The notes beneath the pieces are model-generated. The model was not told the origin of the DNA, did not search any database, and saw only the letters and a list, made by a program, of their open reading frames with translations. Below, in pieces: positions 1 to 14,939 of a stretch of 64,000 bases of DNA (position 1 is the first letter of the stretch; each line of letters begins with the position of its first letter). The stretch is from assembly GCF_000003605.2 (NCBI RefSeq), contig NW_003143794.1:215752-279751 (forward strand), in the 5' to 3' direction. The translations under genes were made by a program, and so were the position numbers. The DNA is from Saccoglossus kowalevskii (lineage: Eukaryota; Hemichordata; Enteropneusta; Harrimaniidae).

Positions 1-600
1 AATTTTCACCAGTGCCATGGTGACTGGAATTTTTGGAAGGTGTCTTCCCCATTGCCAGATAGGATTATTGTAAAAATAACGTTGTAGCTGTAAAAAAAGG
101 TCTGTGCTTTCAAAATGCCTTGTAGCTTTGTTGTGACTATATTATGTGGAATTCAGTTGACACTAATAGGTTGACTCAGGTCATTATTTTGATACGATGG
201 TTCTGTGATGTGAATATTGCTCCAATGGACAACTTCAGGCTAATTCACGTATATAACAAGCACATTCAAATGTAAATGTCACTTTGCAAAATATCTGGGA
301 TTATTTTTGTGTGTGATAATATACATTATATTATTGAACAGTAAATCCCCAGTTCCTATATCACTGTTTCTGTAGTACGCTACCACCATAACACTTGGTG
401 TGCTCTCGATACATTCAGTATTATCACGTTTTCTCGTTTTCATGTTTTACGTTTGCCATTCACTAATGATTTCTCTGTCCAGTTTGTACAATAGTAGACC
501 AATAATACAACTATAAGATAGTCATCGATTGCTGTATTTTTGATAATCTCATCAGAAGCCCCACATAAAAATACCGCACAGTAAATTGAAATGTACTTAC
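1..600 (-). other. Start of intron 2 of gene B (continues out of the window)
   Basis: The sequence after the GTAAGT donor of gene B exon 2. It is AT-rich with no reading frame resembling globin helix G-H. Nothing else is recognised in it. Confidence 0.75.
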
Positions 601-826
601 TCTTACTAGATCGGAGTTTGCACCATATTCGACGTGTTTCTTGGCTAATGCTTTTAAATGTTCTTCAATTTTTTCATCACTGTCTATTCTAGCAAGTACT
701 CTTTCTATAACAGCCATAACTCTCAGACCGTGCGCTTTCAATGCTGAACTCCACCGAAGGTCGTCCCCTTGTAATTCTTTGAATGGCATGAACACTTCCT
801 TGCATTCTGGGTGGGTTTCGAAAAGA
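601..826 (-). CDS. Gene B exon 2: globin haem pocket (helices C-G); final exon lies beyond the window
   Basis: Central exon (226 nt) of gene B, coding the last base of the Gly56 codon plus 75 residues starting LFETHPECKE. The acceptor is TGTTTCTTTCCTAG and the donor AGA|GTAAGT. Phe68 fits CD1, His88 fits distal E7 (LKAHGLRVM, Val92 at E11) and His120 fits proximal F8 (LAKKHVEYG). Eleven residues separate F8 His from the G7.0 donor in both genes, so the nearer GTAAGA four codons from the end is a less likely donor. LRVM and VLARID closely recall globin X and neuroglobin helix E. The helix G-H exon should lie below position 1; no plausible match appears in 1-600, so the gene is cut by the window edge, not broken. 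It keeps all key haem residues. Confidence 0.94.
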
Positions 827-2238
827 CTAGGAAAGAAACATAACGGAGATTTAATGAAATGTGATAAGTTGTTGAAAAAAAAAGATTATTACGTATTATG
901 TAAATAAACAAGTGCTTACACAGAGTTGATTGACAACGACACGTGTTTACTAACAGTTGTATATGTCATCGTGTCATATATTGTTAAAATATTGATATAA
1001 TTTAAAATCTAAAAAAATTGCAAATAAAACAGGTGAATAGTTGATGATAATAAATAATAGATCTAGATTGTTGCAAGTATATTTAGACACAATGCTGTGT
1101 CAGAATTGATGGATGGGTGGTATTTAACACGATTTAATCTATGTATATATTATTGTATCTTAATTTGTCCGTCTTTATTTAAGTCCACCCGGCTTATCTC
1201 GCTTCTGAATTTCCATTCATGAAAAACGTGTGCTGTCTTTCGACAAACTGACAAATTGTTGATATAAGATGGGGTGTCCTAGACGACAGATAAACAATTC
1301 GAAACTAGTGTCCATGGAATGGGCAGTGAAATGTATTTACAACATTACTTGTTTTCTGTCACAACGTTATTTCAGTAACGCCTCTCCTCCAAGAAAGAGT
1401 GGAGGCAATATGATGAACAGTGACAATGTGCTGGGGATTGTATGATATAATGGATGGATACTAGCATTATATTAAGAGTCTGACCAACCGATAATTACGT
1501 CATGCCATCTGCCTGAAATGAAACACTCAAATACATTGAAATACATTAAACATTCTACAAATTTATTAGTGATTTGTTTGCTGACTTAGGCTTCCTGAAT
1601 GAAACTAAATGTGCTTTTAAATGTTATATTTTGTATTATTTTCCTCGGTTAACACGAGTCTCGTCACTCATCACTAATTTTAGGAATTTGTCGATACTTC
1701 AACGTTCGTTCAATTGTTCCAAGGTCAGTTGTAAATGGTTGGATGTACACGGTACGGATAATACAATTCATTGTCCGATACGCTCGGTTTCGCTGTAGCC
1801 GACCATCCACGTGTGATCGTGTTACGAAAAGCTGTAGCCTCATTCTTTAAATTGAATGATTTGATTGGTCGCGGCAAGGAGCTGGATGTATCAATCAACG
1901 TTTCCGTAACAAACAACCCGCATCTATTTCAAATTTAAACCAATATAGTTTGCTGTTTTATATTATGTCATAGCCTAACTGATTTCCCATGGAAACGCGA
2001 CACAACACTTGACACTCAAATTTGGCAAGGTATAATGGTGCGACAGACTATGCACCAAAGTTTATATTCGCCAAATTTCTGCGTTTACTCAGAATCTCAA
2101 ACTCGAGCGTGCATTTCGAAGTAACTACACAAACCTACTTTGCGTCATATCGGTAATCAACTTTTTTGTTTTGTTTTGTGAATCCCTTTGGTCCACCTTC
2201 GGCTTATCCTCACTTCCTTAACCGTTTTCCAAATATCT

Positions 2239-2260
2239 GTGTGTGTGTGTGGGGGGGGGG
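2239..2260. repeat. (TG)6 followed by G10
   Basis: A short TG dinucleotide run passes directly into a ten-base G homopolymer. It is intronic in gene B and likely unstable in length. Confidence 0.9.
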
Positions 2261-3705
2261 ACGTCATACATATCAGGTACTTAGATACATTAAGTTTGGA
2301 TTTACAACATTCAATGGGCATTTCATTTTAATCACATATTTTGCACACCCTATTTGAAAAATAAAATCACCTGTTATTATACGTTATTTCAAATCAACGC
2401 GCCTTGCTTCACATTGTAATTGTGACAGCGATGCGTACACTTTTATTCATCAAATCACTGATTCAATATTCGTGTCACTGATACTGCTGTTACGTATTCA
2501 GTTTGCGTGTTGCTATGGTAATTAGATCACAATTTAAATGTTCATTTCTTCAAGTTAATACGGTAACAATGTCTTTGTATTATATTTATTTATATCTACT
2601 CTATCTATCAAATTATAGGATAATCCTGCCACGGGGTAATGGGATACATGTAAACTGCTCTATCCGCCAAGTCCATACCATTCACACATGCTTCATTTAA
2701 TGCATTTGCTGTCTGTTCTATTTATCTCAGTATCCCAGGTCATTGCGTATTGGAGTAGACACTACACAAAAAAAAGTCTTAATTATTCATGTATAATCTT
2801 TTACAATAATATACATAATTAATATTATGTAATATTGTATAATCTTTTTTTTAATTTAGTATCACATACCTATTTTAATGTGCAAAGCATAATACATACA
2901 TTATTTATATACATAGATTATTGATAAAAGTATGATTGTCGACATATAATTACTTAATCTCGTATCCAATTCAAACGGGTATGCAGTCTCCTAAATACTA
3001 AAATGATATATAGCTTTCACGGGATTCCATGACTATCAACTTTTTATGTTTGATGGGGCTAGCATCGTTACGGACTTGTATTTGAACTTGAAGTGTCAGG
3101 TGTTTATTCACACCACTGATAATTGTTTTTGTACATACAAAGTTCTTAAAAGCTTGTATTTTATAATGTCAAGGGTATATTTATACACCACTAGACTGAC
3201 AAGGTGTACTAACAGTGCGTAAATAGCAAGTACAGCATGTTATATGTATGATAGCATCTGAATTGTGCCTTGGGTGACACCTCGTACTAGTTCCGCTTTA
3301 ATGAACAGAGAAACACTGAAATTATAAAAATACAATTTGTTTCTGTTATACACTGCTTTTATTAGTGTAACTACGTTTATTATTCAGTTAATTTTTGATT
3401 CAAATTTCCGTTGTATTTGTCTGGAATGAGTTAACCTTGTAGATCTGTACGAAATTTTACTGACATGACGTCTGGGCGCTGCTTGCAAATATTGTGTGTT
3501 GGCTCATCATATATGGCGTATACGCGTACGTTGCCTGCTGTTAAATACACACGATTAATTTTTATTTAAACAATCCAACATTTAGTGCAAAAAAAACAGA
3601 CACCGATTACAGATACATCTAGTATTAAAAGACGATAACTTTTTCATGGTCATGGTTGCTAAACATATAGTACATCTTAGCAATCGCCGAAATTAGACAA
3701 TAGGG

Positions 3706-3869
<164 letters not shown>

Positions 3870-4092
3870 CATTTCGAAATCAAATATCACCAGTTAAAAA
3901 TATAATATTGAAAAATGAATGCAATAAATTTGCCACGTACATGTATACACTATAATTGATCAATGTCTCCATTAGTGCGTCATTCCTATCAAGTACGTAC
4001 CGAGTGTCTCGTTATACGTGTTGCTTTAGGCATTATTCGACCTGTAATATGCAATGCAGCGTTCTTCAATCAGTGGAACTACACTTGATTAC

Positions 4093-4306
4093 ATTTTAAT
4101 CGCGATTCTCATCGTTTAGTTTCAATTGTTCAGCACTTGTCATGAGATAGTAGTTTTTGTAAATAAGAGAAATGAATCGATATTGATCGATAGTCTTTGA
4201 ATGATTAAAAAGTTGATATTTTAATCGTGATTCTCATCGTTTAGTTTCAATTGCTCAGCACTTTTGTAAATAAAAGAAATGAATCGATACTGTTAGTCTT
4301 TGAATG
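4093..4306. repeat. Diverged tandem duplication, period 125 bp
   Basis: Two copies, 4093-4204 and 4218-4306, share ATTTTAATCG, ATTCTCATCGTTTAGTTTCA, AGAAATGAATCGATA and TAGTCTTTGAATGA in the same order. The second copy lacks about 23 bases from the middle. It is non-coding and intronic. Confidence 0.9.
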
Positions 4307-7300
4307 AGTTCCATTATCTTGCACGTCATGTATTAACAGTCATGTTACGTTAATGCATCAGTATCGATATATATATATATTGGTTTTTGTCATATCCGCA
4401 CCTGCTATTTTTTTATTTATTTTGTGGACTAATGATTCATCAACTACACAACCTACGTTGGAGTAAACAGTACTAACGCCCGTCAGAACAGTTTGGCGCA
4501 GTTGTTTGTGGTCACATCATCCCATTCACAATCACCTTACTTTCAAAGCGAAGAACCCGAACATAACAACGAGAACCGCATAGCGATGCCTGATAACAAA
4601 AATACATAGTGATGAAGTATGCATCAGAGTGAATAAACAATGCAATGGTAAAATGCAAAAGTAGCAAGACTCGGGAGTGATAAAACCGTCAGCATGATTA
4701 CTAATCATTACCGGGCATAACGTTGGAATATCACGCAATAGTTCACTGCGCAGTATCATCATTGGCCATTATTAGTTATCTAGGTTGTCATCGAGGTCCT
4801 CATTGCGTGTTGCTGTCACGCTACACTGACACGCCTGATTACAAGATTGGTCACGATTGCGCTAATAAACACCACGGCATTGTAAATAATGGAAATCTCA
4901 CATCAGACGTGATGACAACACACTGGTAACATTAATACGCCCATATATGGAAACCTCATGAGAAAGTTCAGCTAAACAATTAGTATACCTCCACCAATAT
5001 GGACAATACAAGTCAACTGACATTACTATACATTCTTATTGTTATGAAGATTAAAGAATTAAATTCCTAATTACAAAACTACGACTTCGTACTAAAATAT
5101 TTACTAAAGTGAATAAATTCATGTAATGATTAAATAATATTAAACGTATTGAATACTGCTATTGTACATATCCAGTGACATTATGTATGAACTAACAGAT
5201 GTCGATAAATAGAGTAGAAATAACATGCTAACCCACAAATTATAGCCGTTTAGAGTGACAAAACATAAAAATAATGTCCAATACATCTATATGATGTAAT
5301 AACAATTCCAGTAACACCATGCATACTGAACTTTTTACATCATGATTAAAATTCTCAAAAACTTCTGTATCTATTTAGGATTTTATATGTTTTTACTTGA
5401 TATTTGTTTGGGTGTAATGTTAGTAAATTATTTTTTACAAATAATAGTTGAATAGTCGAATAAATTATGACTATTGCTAAGATAGCCAATTTAGTGTGTT
5501 CTTATTGTCATGGAAACATTTTATTAATGTATAGCAATGAATTATGTTTTCCAGTCTGTTATGATTGTACACCAGACAAGAGAAATCATTCACTTGCGTC
5601 ATTCAAGGTTACCGACTTTACGGTTCTAAATATATTACACTGTATCAATAAGGATATTTAGCGATGAAAACATTTGTCTAAATTACAGATAAGGAAGTCA
5701 GGACGTGATTGTAGTCAATGTTATTTTTATATGTACTAGTGTCATCGCGTTACAACATACAAAATCAGTATTGCATCATAAGACACAAATGCATATACAA
5801 AGACAAGGCAGCGATTTCGTGTTAGTAATATATACTAGGACATCAAATGTAACTAAATCACTGTGGACTGAAGCAGCTACAGTTTCTCTATATATACCGT
5901 CACACATTTGAACATTTCAAAATATACTAGAGACTAATCGACTATGCCAATTGCACTGTAGAGGTCACCTAAAAAGACTTTTGCAGGTTTTTGATGATGT
6001 ACTATCCATAACATTTAGGCTAGAAGTGAATGACCGAACGACGGAATCGCTTACGACATGGTCCACTTTCATGGTATTGCCTTCATAAATCAAGTCAATG
6101 ATATTGATATTTAAATGGTGTGTAATACCTTCCTCGTTTTGAAACACATCATTTTCACAAGGCGAAAGATTAAATATATAGTGTCTAACAGGTTAATTAA
6201 AATATTCAAAATTCAACATCGGATTGGGGGATTCAAATCATGGAAATATGTTCACTTGTAACATGTGTGTATATTAAAAATATGTCTTAAAAGCCCACAG
6301 CCATTTGAGGTATCTATTTAGTAATTCTGGACTTGAATAGTGACCATTGCGGTTTTGTCAGTTGTATTCATGGTTATGTAAACATTATGATTTCTAGTCG
6401 ATCGTGAATACTGAATATAAATATTATAACTGATGAACACAACACAACCAACAATTGACATCATTCTCACAAACTGACAATTGACCTAGGGAATGGACTC
6501 TCTCCGATGACGCGATACACACTACACTGCCACAGTGCTGTGCCAGTCAATCATTCCGAGGTATGAAGATAAACAGTGTTACCAAAAATAACACGTAAAT
6601 AACTGGTCGCAGTGTGATTTAATTGAATGTTTAATGCACGACAGAATTGACAGAATTGAGTAGTCTCCGTGCACGCCTGGCTCCAATAACTCACACATAT
6701 TTTCATCAAGTTCATCTTCCGATGTTTAAATCTAATTTAGTGGTCGCGTCGAATGTTACACACACACAAATAGCGTTATTTTACACAAAGCGCTATCTTT
6801 CATTGTTCCGACTTAAACAATTGTGTCCACGACGATTAAGAGATAAAGCCCTTCTTATTTTCTAAAGGCATTGAGGCACAAATTGTTTTCACAACTGTAT
6901 AACTATACTTTTATTGAGCTTTTAATACCAGATTAGACGTGAATGTTCCAAAACGCGAGATAACTCTGAATAAATGAACCACTGAACGTTGTCGTAAGTG
7001 GCCAACAGCCTTGGTCAACACGGATGTTTGGTTTAGTGATTATTGACATGGAACTCTCTACTTGAGAAGAACACGTGCACTGTTTGACGAGAGATAACTA
7101 ACACGACTGTGATTGGTTGGCATTACACAATAGAGATAATTAATTCCGATATTCCCCCGTCCAGAATATGGACTCACTGGTTCAATTCACTACAACAAAT
7201 ACCGTTGGGGGCAGTATAACATAAAGGAACGGCAATTATATACCCAAGAAACAGAAACAGAAAACTAGGGCTAATAAAGGTTATTTTGGAATATTTTGTT

Positions 7301-10300
7301 ATTCTGGAATATACTATCCACTTAAATCAATCGATCAGCTACTCAATTGCGCATAATATACATAAAATCAACTTCTGGTTATAGTGTTCCCACCGTTAAA
7401 GCTACATATAAATTACGTTGTACTAAATTTAAGACAAAATACTCCCGCAGGGAGGTAAAGAGTGCAAAGATCTATTATTTTCAATAATTGGTTCATTTCT
7501 GCCCAGGGTACAGAAAGCACATCAATCTTGTGTGACAAGAGAATTGATAAATAAAACGCTTTGAAACATCGAGGTCATATTGACATTGCACACATTTGCA
7601 GATGCGAAAGTTTGTCAACATAATACAAGCACTACATGTTGAGGGGGAATTTATTATTATCATCATGTTACAAACTACGAAGGTTGTATGGCCCTTTACA
7701 AAAGTGTCATGACGGCACCCACCATATAAGATGATGTTACAATCACGTTTCATGTCACCGGAGTCGTTCCTGCATGAACTCTCCTTAATCCGGGCTCGTT
7801 TAAACTGACCTTCGATACGATTCCCAGTTGATTTGAGTCGCATGGGGCGACGTGGTTTCAAATCAAATTACTTTTTCAGATGTCCTTAACAACTCGTCGA
7901 AGGTTTTTTGATACCTAAGTCGTTGAAGTTTAACGTGGAATCTACAAACTGAGGATCGGTCACATATGTGAAAAACAAAACAAAAAACTTTCTCTCGTGA
8001 AAAATGCAATGACAACGCTGCGCATAGATATAATTTCTTTGTCGTGTGGCTAACCCTAGAAACTCAATATAACCCACGAGTGTTAAATTGAGTCATAATG
8101 GCTACTTGTGCGATTATTAAAATACTTTCCTTCTGCCTTATAACATGTTTAAACTCCATATCTCCTAAATATACAACCACTCTACCATGTCAATTTCACT
8201 GTAGAGATCATAAGAATATCAATGACTTTATTTAGTTGTACTATGAGAGAGAGAAACGATGGGATGAAGTTAATTATTACATGGCTCTGTATTCCGGCAT
8301 GGTGAAAATATATCAATTTGTCACAAAGTAACAGAAAAGTAATATAACAACAACAATTTCTTATGCGCAATAGTGCAGAATTATTATTATGTCATGGTCC
8401 ATAGGGTCAATGAAATGGACATGATTTTACGTAACTGAATTCAGATTCAGGGCAAATACAACGCATACGTAATAGTTTATCGTTTGATAATGTAGTAACA
8501 TAATGCTAAAATATGAGCAATAGTATAACAATAAACATATAATTAATTAAATAATTAAAAACTGTGTAACATTCCCCATGTTCTAACTAATACATATTTG
8601 TAATATTAACAACAAAGGAACATGCCAACACGTAGAATTCCTCTTTAAATATATTCTGTGGGCGTGTAGCGATGTCTCGGTTTTTCATATTTAGTTGAGT
8701 CATGTGGCGACACACGCACAATGTAATAAAGCAGAATCCCTGCAATCACTGAAGGATCAGATGTCCATTCACGGCGTCAATTCAAAACTGTTTCCTTGAA
8801 TGTATTTTTATTGCATATACTTAGTTAGCAGGGTACAGCTGGACATCCAAGAATTCGTTATAGGGAGATTTCTGACTGAGCCATGCATTCGCTACGCGCG
8901 TTTTAGGTGTGACGTGATTCAATTTCATTATTTATTTGTTAAATGTCCTCGTTTAGTTTCTAGAAGGTGAATAAATAAATAAAGCAGCCCTCGAAGCGTC
9001 AAGGTCAACGTCACCAGCTAACTGATCCCCGCCTGTATAAACAAAACGCCACTGCTGCAGCGTACGCATGTCGTGCTCTATATAAAAACAGGCATCTGGA
9101 TTCCAAAATACATGTATGTGTTTACAAAGGGGAGAATTCACTATCTATGTAAGCTATATATATTAAGTTGACATTGGTACACGCTTCGGGCCATATTTAT
9201 TTTTTTATTATTCGGTATATTTTGATAATTAATCAATTACAGTCCATTCGTATTTTGCAGCCTGGTAACATTAATCAGACATTTAGTGATATATTGCGTC
9301 CATATTATTTACCTATACTGAGTTGCTTCAAAAAGCGTTCAGTTACGGCGAACTCTTACAGTGGTAAAATATTATTATAATGCAATTCACATAAAATTAC
9401 TATTCTACACTCCAATGTTTTACATAACAGCTTTACATCGCTCATAGCCTTTACGTTGTCGTGTCGTATGGTTATCATCAACTGCAATGTCGACGACCAG
9501 CATAAAATTCCCGAATGCAAATGCAATGACTATATATATATATATTGCGAGACAAAGCGACTATGCTCATCAACGAAAGAATGTGTTTTATTTTCAAATT
9601 ATTGCTGGCTGTATTAATGATTGCATATTTAATATCATTACTTGCACATACCTACCTGACAGTATTTACTACTTGTATTGTTATGGTAATGCCACGTACG
9701 AGTTTCATCAATCAAATTCTATCGACAAATGGATTATATTTGTTTTTATTTATTCTTGTTTCGCCAATCAGTCTGTAAGTTCGGTTTGCTATCTATTATA
9801 TGAGATATGATTGACGCGTGAAAAAACAACTCTATAATATCATGTTCTAATATACAACGTTGTTAAATAACATGTACGAATTGAAGTGTTTTTTTACATG
9901 TTACAGCTATTTGAGGTGTCGTTGTGCCTTCGTTAAAAAGCTCTAGTGCAGCCGACACCAAAAACACATGTGTTTCCCTTGTTCCTCGTCAATCATGTGC
10001 AACAACAACAACACGCTGAAAATGACACATGTCGGTGATGGATACATTGTCGCACGGTCTGGTGATCTCCATGACTACTTGTGCTGCGAAGCACGATTCA
10101 AGCCCGGTATTGCTGCGAAATTGATGGGCACTGACGTTACAATACTCGCGAGAATATAGAATATATGCGATCAATGACGAATTGACGTATTGTGCTTTGA
10201 ATGAAAGATGTTCTGCTGTTAAAACGTATAAGACGGGGCTGCCTCACGCATTAAAAAAAACGATTGCGTGTCAGGTAATTTCACAATAAGGTTATGTTGT

Positions 10301-13300
10301 AGATGTGACAAATCCCAGGCACGCGGAAATTTGGTAAATCAGTCAAGATGGAGAATCAAGTTATCGGACTTATATTAAATCCATTCAATCAAGTCTCATT
10401 GTTCCTCATAATTTGTCGGCATATGACCAGTTTGTACAGCGTGGCAGATTAGACAATTTTTTCCTTAAACGTAAAAAAAAACGTGAGGCTTTAGAACACC
10501 TGTGTCAGGTTATTAAATTGCTTCTTATGGGTTCATTATACCATCGCTATTGTATTGATTAGGCGATTTATTCTGAGTTTCGTTGATGAGAAATAAATGT
10601 CATTCAAGGAAATTTATGACCAGCACTTTGTAGTTCATATCCACAGTAATGGTGTTGAATTACCGTGCCAAGCATGGGGTACTATTGTCGCATTGTTCAC
10701 ATCAAGCAGTGGGACACAAATAGCAGATGTCACGGAATTTAAATATTTGAGGATGTTACCTATATTTGAATACACACGAAGGGTACAGAAGTACGTATGT
10801 ATGTACCTAGCTGACGTTAATGTTATTCGCTTCAGCTATGGTTTAACCTGGTGGTATACGTATATGACTGTACGCATTGTACACTACGTGCATCGCGCTG
10901 CGATCCGCATTGTATTGTTCCAACTACTATTATGGGATAGCACACGCACGCACAATGTTTGCAGGTTTTCTGTATTTGACTACCCGTTTAAAGCAAGCAG
11001 CTTTGTCATAATTAATCAAGTTTAACGAATGCACTGTGTCAATGGCAAAACGTAATGCTTGATAGCATATCAATCGTTGAGTTGATCAATCTCCAATCGC
11101 AGGATATAAACACAAGGTTTGATGAGGATGATATAATAACGTGCATAAGAACGTTAACAAGTTGCAACAACCAACATAATATATCACATTGCACGGTCAC
11201 CTACTTAAATAGAACGTAACATTGCACAATTGAAAGAGAGTAAGGAGACATACTAAACACCTGAGGGTAATCAAAGCAATTATATCAATCTACAATGGCG
11301 TCAGATGTAAGGTACGAGGAATGGTTAAGTTACATTGAATTATAGGGTAGATAATTATATCAATCTCTAGCTCAGAGATGAGCGTTTTTTATCCTGTGTA
11401 TTCATAATATGCGATGAACACGGTGGTTCGCTGATTGTTACGATCCAGCAATTGAATGTTACGGTTTGCGTCTATATATTAAACTGAGACATTGAGCATT
11501 ATTGTCTAGACACTATTGATATGAATATGAACATTGAAAGAAAAATTCAGTAAACTGTAAAATGTTAATAATTTGCAGCACGTCCGAATGTTGCCGACCA
11601 TGTCGGTTTCTCATTTGCGTGTTTAAATTTCACGTGGTAATGCAGTTGATAATGCTCCGACGCACACGGATTTATGAAAATTAGCCTCAAATGTGTTCAA
11701 ATGAATCCACAAAAACTTGTCCGTAATTTTCCCATATTCATGCCATCATATGTGTCACATAACAGTCGCAAGACATCAGCAGAGCTGCCAAATGATCCCA
11801 AATTGCAACTATCAGCGGAAATTAGTTGTCCCACTCAAGGCAGAAATTAATCACGTATTTATGCATTACCTAATTTAATAAAACGTGATTACAATACAGT
11901 CTATGGTACGCATATATCATTTAATTTTAGTTGCCATTAATATCTACAGAACATACAATTGCTTGCATGCTTCAGTCTTTGTTTGCCCAGTTTCATTTTC
12001 TTTTGTTATGGGATTTAATTATATTTGTTACGTACTTAAAGTGACAGATGATTAAGTGGATAGTACAATAGTTTCTAGTCAGACTCTATAAACCAACAGT
12101 AACCACGTAAGAGGTATGTTGATTACAGACAACACTCCGTGAGTTTAATGACCCCAAGGATGTGTTTCTTTTTTTTAACTTATATTTTTTTTAAATTATT
12201 GCAAACAATCGGCTAAAATCAGTTAGGTATCAGTATAATTATGAAAAAAACAAATGTTTACAGCTTGCCGACCCGAGGTATATATCGCGAATCATCAAAC
12301 CAATACTAACTATGTATCAAATCTTATAGGATACGACACAGTTGCTTCACAATAGTCTTAGCATACCATTCGGAAACTGTTCCATCTTCCTTACTTATTA
12401 TTTATTTATCCACACTAATCATGTGAACTAAACATCATTATTCTACGACGAACTTCCAATAAAGTGTAAAACAGGGCGCATGCAGTGACATAGAGAGACC
12501 CGACGTTTGAATATATACGCCTCACATACGTAAAATCGGTATACGTGGCCTGAATATGGCGTAGAAAATACAACATTTTTCAATTGACTAATGAATGGTA
12601 TTCTGCACAAGTAAACCTAATTATTTACTTCGTAAAATCATATTAGCCGGACACGTTAATTATTTACTACTATTGTAATTTCACTGAATTCCTAAAGAAT
12701 GTCTAATTACAAGAATAGAAGTTCATTACGGATCACTAAATATTTCTATGTCTGTTCTCTAAAGACAATTGGGTAAATTTTAACTACTGAAGCATTCAAA
12801 CACTCAAAACACATCCAGTCTATTTTATGTTGCTTATACGGGGACACAAGAGTTGAAGGATTCATCTCACTTCAATTGAGTATTCAAATGCAGAGCAGAT
12901 AACTTCAACCTTTAACTATGTTAACCTCCAGAGAGCAGAACGGAAAAAAGTTCTCCTTCAGTGATTTCACACAAGCTCCTGGCTTCGCTGACTTATTCTG
13001 AACTTACATGGGTAAGCGAATTAGAATGTCGCCACTGGCAATATCCAATAAATAAATCCTAGACAAAGATGTGGCATAGAGCACTGCATTTTAGTGAACG
13101 AAGTGTGCATTTCATTATATTCAATGTTATCATATTACATACTGTGGCAAATGCATTGATTTCTTTTTCGTTTTCACTCCGCTATGTATATTTCATAACA
13201 ACCCCTTCCAGGTTTCCGTTGTCGATACAATCATCATAGTTACAATCTTTGAATGTCGCAGCACATACCTGTGCCAAGAAAACGGTTCAACCAAAGTTTA

Positions 13301-14058
13301 CCTTGTGCAAATAGCACCGAAAACGAACTGTGAACTTCTTCAACCAAAAGTGGGCTACGATGGTAGGGTACTTACTTGCAAGTATAGGCAAAGCATTGCC
13401 ATGAAATACTGCTGTCTTTGTAATTAATTGATATTACATATTATGAAAAAATTAAATTGGAAAAATATATAAATAAATATTAAATAAATAAAAAGGGATC
13501 GCTTAAACTATACCATATGTTACAAGCAGTAAATTTCAATGAGAGGTAATCAATCAGCAGATTAAGTATATGTTTCATTCAGGTATTGCGCAACACTCAC
13601 ATGGACAGCGGTTATTAAACACGTGCACGCAATTGCACGTGGTTCGCTCGCCCCAAATATAAAATTCTCCAGCCAAGCCATGATGAGATAGATATATTTT
13701 TGAAGCAGGACTATTCCGGCGAATATGCAACAACTAACAATGATTAGAGTAAATAAAATGGTGATGTAGATGACGCAACCTGGTACAATGGTCACGTGAT
13801 GATAATACCCAACAAATTGTTCACTGACTGACAACAGTTGATTTGTTGTCCGATTAGAGATCTTTCAAAAAATGTACCAGATGCAGTAATGGCTTAGTCA
13901 TTTACATCCGTATTTACATCTGAGTTTTACAATCCGAATAGATGGGTCGATCACTGACGACCAGTCTCTCAGCCGCACGTTTCCGTATAAACAGCTGGTG
14001 CATGTAATTCGTAGCCAAGTGCTGAAAGATAACCCCATTTGCCATATTCACTATTGCC

Positions 14059-14450
14059 ACAATTGCCTGAATTACTTGAAATGCAGCTGTATGGGGTTAC
14101 ACAGTTGAACAATAGTATGTTAATTACCTAGTCAGGCAATATGAAATCGAGAGGACCAATGTCTACCATGCACATATTCAGACAATATTTTACGATGATG
14201 GAATAATACAGACGATACCTAAACATATATATATATATATTAGGAAGAATTCCAAGATGTTAAAAATTACCTGGACTATACATTTTTAAATGTAAGTGAT
14301 TAACTAGCAACAAATGTAATTCCCACAATGTAGTGAATAATGTAATTCCCATAATTGCCTGATGAATATCCATAGCTAGACAATAGTATGATAATTACCT
14401 AATCTGACAATTTGAAGTCAGAGAGTCAATGTTCATCATACACACATTTA
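14059..14450. repeat. Pair of diverged direct repeats about 290 bp apart
   Basis: Segments 14059-14178 and 14351-14450 share, in order, AATTGCCTGA, ACAATAGTATG, TAATTACCTA, a GACAAT/GGCAAT block and CAATGT-CATCATACACA-like sequence. A smaller internal repeat of TGTAATTCCC occurs at 14312-14350, and a TA run (14225-14242) lies between the copies. No coding frame spans the repeat. The copies probably come from a local duplication or a dispersed element inserted twice. Confidence 0.75.
14225..14242. repeat. (TA)n microsatellite
   Basis: About nine TA units in gene B intron 1, between the two diverged direct repeats. Confidence 0.9.
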
Positions 14451-14939
14451 TTTGAAACTACGAATACTTTGTTTTGTATGTGCGTGGTGGTCTATGAAAT
14501 TGCAGTTTAGTTTGCGAATATCCATCTAAACATTTTAGTTTCGCGTTCACACGTTTCGAGTCGTTTGTAGTGGACGGTTAGTTTTATGTAGTGACGTGCG
14601 TTTCTGTTTACACTGGCTGATCGGTATGCCGTGGTCGTCGTTCCGAATCTCGTGTGTTGCGTGTTTATATGATCTCACATCGATCGTTCTGTCCTTTTAA
14701 TTACATATGACGAGGTTAAATAGACGATATACCACGGAATGATTTCTATTTAGAAGAATGCCCCAAACGTAAACATTTTTTTAGAACGAAAATAATAAAT
14801 ACCGTCTGCAGTTGCTCGCTTGATATTCTGCAAGTATTGCTAGTCTCTAAAACGTAATCAGGCGTACGGCACTAATTGGGGTCGATATTTTACGAAATTA
14901 TGTCGATTGGGACAAGTTTACATGTACCAATAATTCCGC

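Noticed and set aside
1-600. Last exon of gene B (helices G-H)
   Set aside because: No minus-strand frame with an acceptor shows globin helix G-H residues; the exon is presumed to lie outside the window.
5467-5661. Frame with CxxC pairs that recalls a small zinc-binding protein
   Set aside because: Only 64 codons, irregular spacing between pairs and no neighbouring exon; best treated as chance.
7493-7861. 122-codon open frame, minus strand, with several Cys residues
   Set aside because: Cysteines do not form a regular metal-binding spacing, and no family is recognisable.
10045-10115. B-box-like GATTCAAGCCC suggesting another tRNA or SINE
   Set aside because: No matching A box at the right distance, no stem pairing and no shared tail with the 55 kb element.
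10597-11025. 142-codon open frame on the plus strand inside gene B intron 1
   Set aside because: No recognisable domain, signal or splice context. In sequence this AT-rich, a frame of this length is expected at roughly chance level across 64 kb.
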